This document shows, piece by piece, positions 7,462 to 14,307 of a stretch of DNA of 37,549 bases. This DNA is from Betaproteobacteria bacterium (lineage in GTDB: Bacteria; Pseudomonadota; Gammaproteobacteria; Burkholderiales; Rhodocyclaceae). Position numbers and translations under genes: made by a program. The DNA is taken from NCBI GenBank assembly GCA_016194935.1, contig JACQAO010000030.1:1-37549 (forward strand). The letters run 5' to 3'. The notes below the pieces were generated by a model. It was given only the letters and a program-made list of their open reading frames with translations. It was not told where the DNA came from and did no database searches. The first letter of the stretch is position 1, and the number at the start of each line of letters is the position of its first letter.

Positions 7462-9303
7462 CTAGGCTTCCCGGTACATCGCGTCGATCAGATCGGCGTA
7501 TTTCTGATGCACGAATTTCCGTTTCAGTTTCATGGTCGGCGTGAGTTCTTCGTCTTCCGCGCCAAGCTTGTTTTCAAGCAGACGGAATTTCTTCACTTGC
7601 TCGACGCGGGCGAACTGCTGGTTAACTTTCGCCAGCTCGTCCACCACCAGTTTCTGGATTTCCGGCGCGCGGCACAGGCTGGTGTAATTGGAGAAAGGAA
7701 TATCGTTGTCCTGGGCAAATTTTTCGACATTGTCCTGGTCGATCATGATGAGGCAGACCAGGTAGGGCCGCTTGTCGCCGATCACCACTGCGTCGGTGAT
7801 GTAGGGCGAAAACTTGAGCTGGTTCTCGATCTCCGAAGGCGTGATGTTCTTGCCGCCGGAAGTGATAATGATGTCCTTCATGCGGTCGGAAATCTTGAAA
7901 TAGCCGTCGCCATCCATGTGACCGACATCGCCGGTATGCAGCCAGCCTTGTGCGTCGATGGTCTCGGCGGTTTTTTCCGGCTGGTTGAGATATCCCATGA
8001 AAACATTTCCGCCGCGGATCAGCAGCTCGCCTTCGGGTGAGACGGAGACCTCGTTAAAATTGACCGCTTTGCCGATCATGCCGGGTTTGATGCGATCTCG
8101 CGGCATCAAGGTGCCGACGCCGCAGGACTCGGTCTGGCCCCAGCCTTCGACGATGGTTACCCCCAGCGCCATATACCAGCGCAACAGATCGGGCGAGATT
8201 GGCGCCGCCCCGGTGATAAGCAGCTTGCTGCGATGGATGCCAATCACTTTTCTGACATTGTTCAGCACCAGCAATCGCGCCAGCCAGTGCAGAAACCGCA
8301 GGCCGCCGCCCACCGGTTGGCCGGCTTCCTGTGTTGCGACAATGCGCATGCCGATGCCGATTGCCGTACGGTACGCGAGTTTTTCCAGTGCCGTGGCTTC
8401 GGTGAGGGCGATGGTTACGCCGGAATAAAATTTCTCCCAGATGCGCGGCACGGCGAGAAACACCGTCGGAGAAATTTCGCGCACGTTCTCCGGGATGGTT
8501 TCAGGGTTCTCCACGAAGTTGAGGCGGGTGCCGGTGTACAGCCCGACGTAACCGCCCAGCAGGCGTTCCGCCACATGGCACAGCGGCAGGAAACACATGC
8601 GCTCGTCTTCATCGTTCTGCACGAAATCGAGGTTGATGCCGCGCACGGTGTACATAACGTTGTAGTGGGAAAGCATGGCGCCCTTGGGCTTGCCGGTGGT
8701 GCCGGAGGTATAGATGAGGATGGCCAGCTCGTTGGCCCGACGGGCGTCAATGCGCGCCTGCCATTCCGCCGTTGCAGCGACGGCGCCGAGCCGGGCGATA
8801 CGCTCGCGCCCCAGTGCGCACAGGCGATCAAAGCTGAGCACTTGTGGGTCGTCAAGTTCGCGCAGGCCTTTCATGTCCCAGACGATGATCTTGCGCAGAT
8901 TCGGCAGGCGCGCGCGGATTTCCAGCGCCTTGTCGAGTTGCTCTTCGTCTTCGACAAACAGGTAGACCGAATTGGAATCCTGCATCAGGTACTCGACCTG
9001 GCTTGCTGCGTCGGTGGGATAGATGCCCGAGCTGACGCCGCCCGCACAGAGCACGCCGAGATCGGAAATCATCCACTCCTGGCGCGTGTTGCCCAGCACG
9101 GATGTGATCTCGCCGGGGGCGAAGCCGAGTTCGATCAAGCCCATCCCCACTTCCTGGACGATGCTTGCCAGTTCCGACCAGCTCAACGATTGCCACAGAC
9201 CATAGGATTTCTGCCGGAAGATGACTTTGTCGCCGCGTCGCTGCGCCGCGTTCCAGAACATCTGGGCGATGGTTTCTCCGGGAATATCGTTGCTTGCGTT
9301 CAT
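7462..9303 (-). CDS. Long-chain acyl-CoA synthetase (AMP-forming)
   Basis: Adenylate-forming ligase of 613 residues that activates a carboxylic acid to its CoA thioester with ATP. The phosphate loop is visible at about 197-209 (LIYTSGTTGKPKGAMLSHYN), the GWGQTES motif near the middle and the hinge/C-terminal block HTGDVGHMDGDGYFKISDRM followed by KDIIITSGGKNITPSEIE. Its length and SGGKNITPSEIE pattern fit the FAA1-like class rather than the E. coli FadD class. The ATG at 9303 overlaps the livF TGA (ATGA), implying translational coupling; in-frame sequence upstream of it lies inside livF and was discounted. Coupling to a Liv importer suggests the transported ligand is an acid, perhaps fatty or aromatic, rather than an amino acid. 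Confidence 0.92.
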   Translation of the reverse strand: MNASNDIPGETIAQMFWNAAQRRGDKVIFRQKSYGLWQSLSWSELASIVQEVGMGLIELGFAPGEITSVLGNTRQEWMISDLGVLCAGGVSSGIYPTDAASQVEYLMQDSNSVYLFVEDEEQLDKALEIRARLPNLRKIIVWDMKGLRELDDPQVLSFDRLCALGRERIARLGAVAATAEWQARIDARRANELAILIYTSGTTGKPKGAMLSHYNVMYTVRGINLDFVQNDEDERMCFLPLCHVAERLLGGYVGLYTGTRLNFVENPETIPENVREISPTVFLAVPRIWEKFYSGVTIALTEATALEKLAYRTAIGIGMRIVATQEAGQPVGGGLRFLHWLARLLVLNNVRKVIGIHRSKLLITGAAPISPDLLRWYMALGVTIVEGWGQTESCGVGTLMPRDRIKPGMIGKAVNFNEVSVSPEGELLIRGGNVFMGYLNQPEKTAETIDAQGWLHTGDVGHMDGDGYFKISDRMKDIIITSGGKNITPSEIENQLKFSPYITDAVVIGDKRPYLVCLIMIDQDNVEKFAQDNDIPFSNYTSLCRAPEIQKLVVDELAKVNQQFARVEQVKKFRLLENKLGAEDEELTPTMKLKRKFVHQKYADLIDAMYREA

Positions 9304-10082
9304 CGCCAGTTCTTCTTTTTCTTCCAGCGCCGCGTGCCGCGCACGCCGCTGTCCTTGACGCCAAGATAAAACTCCTTGATGTCGTCTTTCTCGCGCAATA
9401 CGGCGCAAGTGTCTTCCATGACGATGCGGCCAACCTCCAGCACATAGCCATAGTCGGCATACTTGAGCGCCACCATGGCGTTCTGTTCGACCACCAGCAG
9501 GGTCACGCCGTGCTCGCGGTTGATGCGGACGATGATCTCGAATATCTCTTTGGTCAGCTTGGGCGACAGGCCCAGGCTGGGTTCGTCGAGCAGCATCACG
9601 CTGGGTTTGGCAAGCAGCGCGCGGCTGATCGCCAGCATCTGCTGCTGGCCGCCCGAGAGCTGACCAGCCGGCTGCCGGGCGCGCTCGCGCAGAATCGGGA
9701 AATAGTTGAACACCAATTCGATGTCCTGCTCGACCGCCGCCTTATCGGATGCCGGACGGGTGTAGGCGCCCATCAGCAGGTTTTCGTTCACTGTCAGAAA
9801 TGGAAATATCTCCCGGCCTTCGGGAACCTGCACCAGCCCCAGGTGCACGATTTTGGCCGGGTCCAGCTTTTGTATTGGTTGTCCGCGATACAACACCGAG
9901 CCTTTCTGCGGGTCGATGATGCCGGAGATGGTCTTGAGTATGGTCGACTTGCCCGCGCCGTTCGAGCCGAGCACCGTGACGATGCTGCCCTGTTTGACGC
10001 TCAGCGAAATTCCGCGGATCGCCTTGACCGGGCCGTAGGAAGACTCGACGTTGTTGAGTTGGAGTATCGCTTCACTCATCAT
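9300..10082 (-). CDS. livF: ABC transporter ATP-binding protein LivF
   Basis: Second ATPase of a branched-chain amino-acid type (HAAT) importer, about 260 residues. Walker A is VLGSNGAGKSTILKTISG, the signature is QLSGGQQQMLAISRALL and Walker B is VMLLDEPSLGLSP. The C-terminal HGVTLLVVEQNAMVALKYAD is typical of LivF. Several starts are close: ATG 10082 and ATG 10079, both overlapping the end of livG, and GTG 10091. I prefer 10082 because a GGGTGG lies six bases before it. It pairs with LivG and drives the LivHM channel. The last residues are unusually basic (RRWKKKKNW), and its stop overlaps the fadD start. Confidence 0.95.
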   Translation of the reverse strand: MMSEAILQLNNVESSYGPVKAIRGISLSVKQGSIVTVLGSNGAGKSTILKTISGIIDPQKGSVLYRGQPIQKLDPAKIVHLGLVQVPEGREIFPFLTVNENLLMGAYTRPASDKAAVEQDIELVFNYFPILRERARQPAGQLSGGQQQMLAISRALLAKPSVMLLDEPSLGLSPKLTKEIFEIIVRINREHGVTLLVVEQNAMVALKYADYGYVLEVGRIVMEDTCAVLREKDDIKEFYLGVKDSGVRGTRRWKKKKNWR

Positions 10083-10848
10083 CGGCGCCACCCAGATAAG
10101 CCTCGATCACGCCCGGATGCGCCTGGACTTCGGCGGCGGTGCCGAGCGCCAGCACTTCGCCCTGATTCAGCGCCAGGACGCGATCCGAGACGCGCGAAAC
10201 AAGACCCATATCATGCTCGACCATGATCACGGTGATGCCGAGATCGTTCTTGATGTCGTCGATCCAGTAACCCATCTCCTCGGTTTCCTCGACGTTGAGG
10301 CCGGACGAGGGTTCGTCGAGCAGCAGCAGTTTCGGTCGCATCGCCAGCGCGCGTCCCAGTTCCACCACCTTGCGCACGCCGTAGGGCAGGCTGACGACCA
10401 GGCTGTCGCGGTAATGCTGCAAGTCGAGAAACTCGATTACTTCTTCTGCGTGGCGGCGGAATTGCAATTCGGTACGGCGCACCCGTGGCGTAAACAAAAG
10501 GTCTTGCCACCACGATGAGTGACGCTGGCAGTGGCGTCCCACCAGCAGGTTCTGCAACACCGTGGCATGCTCGAACAGCTCGATGTTCTGGAAGGTGCGG
10601 GCGATGCCGAGCCGGGCGATTTCATACGGCGCCAGATGGGAAACCGCCTCGCCTTCGAAAATCACCCGGCCTGCGGAGGGTTTGTAGAGGCTGCTGATGA
10701 GGTTGAAGATGGTGGTCTTGCCGGCGCCATTCGGGCCGATCAGCGAAAACACTTCGTGCGGCCAGACTTCGAAAGAGACATCGTTGACCGCCTTGAGTCC
10801 GCCGAACTGCACCGACAGGTTCTGCGCCTGCAACAGCGGGGCGGTCAT
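10072..10848 (-). CDS. livG: ABC transporter ATP-binding protein LivG
   Basis: First ATPase of the HAAT importer, 258 residues. Walker A is LIGPNGAGKTTIFNLIS (about 37-53); the signature is the subfamily variant SLPYGVRKVVELGRALAM, followed by Walker B LLLLDEPSSGLN and the switch region ITVIMVEHDMGLVSRVSDRV. LivG-type features include the longer helical insert (RHCQRHSSWWQDLLFTPRVR). The ATG overlaps the livM stop by four bases, and its own end overlaps livF, so livM-livG-livF are translationally coupled. Confidence 0.95.
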   Translation of the reverse strand: MTAPLLQAQNLSVQFGGLKAVNDVSFEVWPHEVFSLIGPNGAGKTTIFNLISSLYKPSAGRVIFEGEAVSHLAPYEIARLGIARTFQNIELFEHATVLQNLLVGRHCQRHSSWWQDLLFTPRVRRTELQFRRHAEEVIEFLDLQHYRDSLVVSLPYGVRKVVELGRALAMRPKLLLLDEPSSGLNVEETEEMGYWIDDIKNDLGITVIMVEHDMGLVSRVSDRVLALNQGEVLALGTAAEVQAHPGVIEAYLGGADDE

Positions 10849-11921
10849 TTCAGTCGTTCCGATTTCATGTATGACTTCTGCCGCTTGAACATGCCCTTGC
10901 GATAGAAGGGAAAGATTTCAAAGAAGGTGCGAATCTTGAGCCAGCGCCCATACAGGCCGAGCGGCTCGAACAGCACGAAAATAACCAGGAACAGGCCGAA
11001 GATGGTCGGCTGCAAGCCCGTCTGCTGGCCGATGGCCGGCGGCAGCCAGTCCTTGGCGGTGACGATGAATTGTTGCGCCAGGATCCAGAATGCGGCGCCG
11101 AAAATTGCGCCGTGGATCGAACCGAGGCCGCCGATCACGATCATGATGAGGAGTTCGATGGACTGAAGAAAAGTGAATTGATCCGGCGACAGGAAGCGCA
11201 GTTTGTGTGCGTACAGCGCCCCGGCGATGCCCGTCAGGGCGGCGGACAGGGTGAAGGCGATGGTCTTGTAGCGAGCCAGGTGGATGCCCATGCTCTGCGC
11301 CGAGATTTCCGAATCGCGGATGGCGACGAAGGCGCGGCCGGTCGGGCTGCGCATCAGGTTCATGACCCCGAAGATGCACAGCGCCAGCACCGCCAGCGAG
11401 ACATAGTAGAAGCGCAGTTCGCTGTCGATGGGCAGGCCGAAGATTTCCAGGCCGCCGAGATTGATGCCGCTGCTGCCGCCAGTGATGCTGTCGGCGCGGG
11501 TCACCGCTTCCTCGACAATGAAGCCGAAGGCCAGCGTGGAGATCGCCAGGTACATGCCTTTGACCCGCAAGGCCGGCAAGCCGACGACGATGCCGGTCAG
11601 CCCCGACACAATCGCTGCGCTCGGCAGCGACAGCACGAACGGCCAGCCTTTCGATTGCAGATAGGCTTCGGTGTAGGCGCCCATGGCAAGAAACGCGGCA
11701 TGCCCCATCGACACCTGCCCGGTATAGCCGACCAGCAGCATCAACCCCAGGCCGACCACCGAGTAAATCCAGATGAACACCAGTTGCGAGACGAAATATT
11801 CCGGGAACCACCAGGGCGCCGCGAGTAACGCAACCACCAGCAGGCCATACCAGAACTTCTGGCCGTTGTCCTTGAAGAGTTGCAGGTCTTGCTGGTAACG
11901 AGTCCTGAAGACGAAGCGCAT
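10845..11921 (-). CDS. livM: ABC transporter permease LivM
   Basis: Inner-membrane permease of the HAAT importer, 358 residues. It has multiple membrane segments (for example WYGLLVVALLAAPWWF, LVFIWIYSVVGLGLMLLVGY) and the family motif GYTGQVSMGHAAFLAMGAYT. The cytoplasmic coupling loop MRSPTGRAFVAIRDSEISAQ contacts the ATPases. The C-terminus carries a basic tail after the last helix. It starts four bases after the livH stop and overlaps livG. It forms the translocation channel with LivH. Confidence 0.95.
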   Translation of the reverse strand: MRFVFRTRYQQDLQLFKDNGQKFWYGLLVVALLAAPWWFPEYFVSQLVFIWIYSVVGLGLMLLVGYTGQVSMGHAAFLAMGAYTEAYLQSKGWPFVLSLPSAAIVSGLTGIVVGLPALRVKGMYLAISTLAFGFIVEEAVTRADSITGGSSGINLGGLEIFGLPIDSELRFYYVSLAVLALCIFGVMNLMRSPTGRAFVAIRDSEISAQSMGIHLARYKTIAFTLSAALTGIAGALYAHKLRFLSPDQFTFLQSIELLIMIVIGGLGSIHGAIFGAAFWILAQQFIVTAKDWLPPAIGQQTGLQPTIFGLFLVIFVLFEPLGLYGRWLKIRTFFEIFPFYRKGMFKRQKSYMKSERLK

Positions 11922-11925
11922 GAGA

Positions 11926-12819
11926 TCAAACCTTCTTTCGCATTTTGTCGCCGAACAATCCGTTCGGCAGAACCGCCAGCATTACCAGCACCACGATGTA
12001 GGCGGCGATATCCTTGAAGCCTTCCGGCAGATAAAAGCCGGCCAGGGATTCGACGATGCCGATGATCAGCCCGCCCACCAGGGCGCCAGGGATGCTGCCG
12101 AAACCGCCCACCACGGCGGCGGGAAACGCCTTGAGGCCGATGTAGCCCATGTTGACATGAACGAAAGTAATTGGCGCCAGCAACAGCCCGGCGCAGGCCG
12201 ACACCGCCGCCGAGATGCCCCACACCAGCATGTTGATGCGTCGCACCGGGATGCCCATGTAGAACGCCGCGAGCTGGTTCTGCGAAGTCGCCTGCATGGC
12301 GACGCCGAGCTTGGTATAGCGGAAGAACAGGAACAGGATGGCGATCAGGAAGGCTGTCACCACAATGATGACCAGGTGTTCCATGGAAAGTATCAGGGGG
12401 TCTGCGCCGTTGCCAATGGCGATATGCAGCACCTCATCCTTGTAGGGTACCGGCAAGGTATGGGTTTCCGTACCCCAGCCGGGGATCATGGTGACCAGCC
12501 CGCGCGCCAGATAACCGATCCCGATGGTCAGCATCACCACGGTGAACCCCGGCTGACCCAGCAACGGTCGCAGCAGGACGCGCTCCAGCAGCATGCCGAA
12601 CAGCAGCATCACCGCCAGGGTGGCGAGAAACGCCAGCCAGAACGGCATCCCCAGCACCACCATGAAAGACAGGCCGAGAAAACCACCCAGCATCATCAGG
12701 TCGCCCTGGGCGAAATTGACGGTCTCCGTGGCCTTGTAGATCAGCACGAAGCCGAGCGCAATCAGGCCGTAGATACAGCCTTGCGCCACGCCGCTGATGA
12801 CGAGTTGCAGGAATTGCAC
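11926..12819 (-). CDS. livH: ABC transporter permease LivH
   Basis: Inner-membrane permease of the HAAT importer, 297 residues, first gene of the operon livH-livM-livG-livF-fadD-echA. Family hallmarks: VISGVAQGCIYGLIALGFVL near the N-terminus, VNFAQGDLMMLGGFLGL, and the cytoplasmic loop TKLGVAMQATSQNQLAAFYM. The start is GTG at 12819, preceded by GGAGGAG at a slightly long distance. An AT-rich stretch at about 12846-12860 may hold the promoter's -10. No binding-protein gene lies in the operon; two livK paralogues are further downstream on the same strand. Confidence 0.95.
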   Translation of the reverse strand: MQFLQLVISGVAQGCIYGLIALGFVLIYKATETVNFAQGDLMMLGGFLGLSFMVVLGMPFWLAFLATLAVMLLFGMLLERVLLRPLLGQPGFTVVMLTIGIGYLARGLVTMIPGWGTETHTLPVPYKDEVLHIAIGNGADPLILSMEHLVIIVVTAFLIAILFLFFRYTKLGVAMQATSQNQLAAFYMGIPVRRINMLVWGISAAVSACAGLLLAPITFVHVNMGYIGLKAFPAAVVGGFGSIPGALVGGLIIGIVESLAGFYLPEGFKDIAAYIVVLVMLAVLPNGLFGDKMRKKV

Positions 12820-12963
12820 CGGTCTTGTCTCCTCCGGGGGCTGCGATTATTTTATAATTTACCGAAGGCATTCCGATTTCGCGTATGCGACAGGCACATG
12901 AACTATCCGCCCGAAATCGTCTGCCTCTCCATCTAGGGAGGGGTGCAGCATATTACTACACGT

Positions 12964-12977
12964 TTAACCGGGGTTAA
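12964..12977. promoter_or_regulatory. Perfect palindrome between livH and cfa
   Basis: TTAACC-GG-GGTTAA, a 14-base inverted repeat with a two-base centre, lies 145 bases before livH and 113 bases before cfa, which diverge. Position and symmetry suggest an operator for a dimeric regulator; the regulator is unknown. Confidence 0.35.
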
Positions 12978-13072
12978 GCGACAATTCCAGTGGTAGCCAG
13001 GTTTTGCAGCGCCCCTGTTTCGATGCATAGCGCCCGAACCAGGAGGGGCGTAGATCTGTCTGAGTATCTTTC

Positions 13073-13083
13073 GGGGGGGGGGG
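13073..13083 (+). repeat. Homopolymeric G11 tract at the cfa ribosome-binding site
   Basis: Eleven consecutive G end seven bases before the cfa ATG, exactly where a Shine-Dalgarno sequence is expected; no other ribosome-binding site is visible. Such tracts are prone to slipped-strand length change. Confidence 0.85.
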
Positions 13084-13090
13084 TGAAGAC

Positions 13091-14275
13091 ATGTTCTGGC
13101 AAAAGCATTTTGACAAGTTCGTGGTGCGGATGCGGCATGCGGACATTCCCCTGCGCATCCGGTTGTGGAATGGAACCGAAGCGGACCTGGGCGCCGCTCC
13201 CGCAGCGGTGCTGGTGGTTCCGACCGCCACTGCCCTGCGGCATCTGTTCAATCCCACGCTGGACAACCTGGGGCAAGCCTACGTGGAAGGAGAAATCGAA
13301 GTGGAAGGGCGGCTGACGGACATCGTGAACGCCACTGCCCGGCTCACCGCCCACGCATCCGGCCGCAAGCGCCACAGACCGCCCATGATCCGGCATACCC
13401 GCGAGATCGACAGACAGGCCGTCGCCTATCACTACGATGTCTCCAACGAGTTTTACAGTCTCTGGCTGGACCGGAACATGGTCTATTCCTGCGGCTATTT
13501 TCGTTCGCCGGACGACAGCCTGGACGCCGCCCAGATGCAGAAAATCGATCACATCCTCACCAAGTTGCGCGTCCAGCCGGGCGACCGCCTGCTCGACATC
13601 GGTTGCGGCTGGGGGGCGCTGATCATGCGGGCAGCGGAAAAGTACAGCGCAAAGGCGGTGGGCATCACCTTATCCCAAAACCAGTTCGAACTGGCGCGGG
13701 AACGCATCGCCGCGGCGGGTTTGTCCGGTCGCTGCGAAGTGCAGATGGAAGACTATCGGGATGTGACGGGCAGCTTTGAGCGTATTGCCAGCGTCGGCAT
13801 GTTCGAACATGTGGGGCTCAAAAACCTGCGCGGCTATTTCATCAAAGTGAACCAGCTCCTGACCGGCAACGGCATGGTCATGAATCACGGCATCACATCC
13901 TCTGACCCGGATTCCGGAGCGCCCGTCCTGGGCGGCAATGATTTTATCGAACGCTACGTTTTCCCCCACGGCAAGTTGCCGCATTTGAGCCTCGCGCTCA
14001 AGGAAATGTGCGCGGCCGGGCTGGAGCCGGTGGATGTGGAAAACCTGCGCCGCCACTATGCATTGACGCTCACGCATTGGGTTGAGCGCTTCGAGGCGGC
14101 GGGAGAGCAGGTCAAAATCATTGCCGGGGAAAAACGCTGGCGCATCTGGCGGACGTACCTGGCCGGCTGCGCTCACGGCTTCGCCAATAACTGGATGACC
14201 CTGTATCAGATATTGGCGGTCAAGGGCCGGGCCAACGACCTGCCATTAACCCGGGATTATATGTACAGAGGTTGA
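13091..14275 (+). CDS. cfa: Cyclopropane-fatty-acyl-phospholipid synthase family methyltransferase
   Basis: SAM-dependent enzyme of 394 residues that in this family adds a methylene group across the double bond of membrane-phospholipid acyl chains, acting on the inner face of the membrane. The substrate-side signature AVAYHYDVSNEFYSLWLDRN (about 110-129) and VYSCGYF are present. SAM motif I is RLLDIGCGWGALIMRAAEKY (166-185), followed by GITLSQNQFELAR and the ERIASVGMFEHVG catalytic block. It is the usual length (E. coli Cfa 382). The ATG at 13091 is preceded by GGGGTGAAGAC from the G11 tract, which probably serves as the ribosome-binding site. It is transcribed away from the liv operon and converges on the fadB-like gene 32 bases downstream, with no visible terminator. 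Confidence 0.93.
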   Translation: MFWQKHFDKFVVRMRHADIPLRIRLWNGTEADLGAAPAAVLVVPTATALRHLFNPTLDNLGQAYVEGEIEVEGRLTDIVNATARLTAHASGRKRHRPPMIRHTREIDRQAVAYHYDVSNEFYSLWLDRNMVYSCGYFRSPDDSLDAAQMQKIDHILTKLRVQPGDRLLDIGCGWGALIMRAAEKYSAKAVGITLSQNQFELARERIAAAGLSGRCEVQMEDYRDVTGSFERIASVGMFEHVGLKNLRGYFIKVNQLLTGNGMVMNHGITSSDPDSGAPVLGGNDFIERYVFPHGKLPHLSLALKEMCAAGLEPVDVENLRRHYALTLTHWVERFEAAGEQVKIIAGEKRWRIWRTYLAGCAHGFANNWMTLYQILAVKGRANDLPLTRDYMYRG

Positions 14276-14307
14276 GCGCGCTGACGGGCGTTGCGAAGGG
14301 AGTGTGC

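Noticed and set aside
12974-13552. 192-codon minus-strand frame over the cfa start and G tract
   Set aside because: It is antisense to the cfa N-terminus, lacks a ribosome-binding site and depends on reading the G11 tract as prolines.
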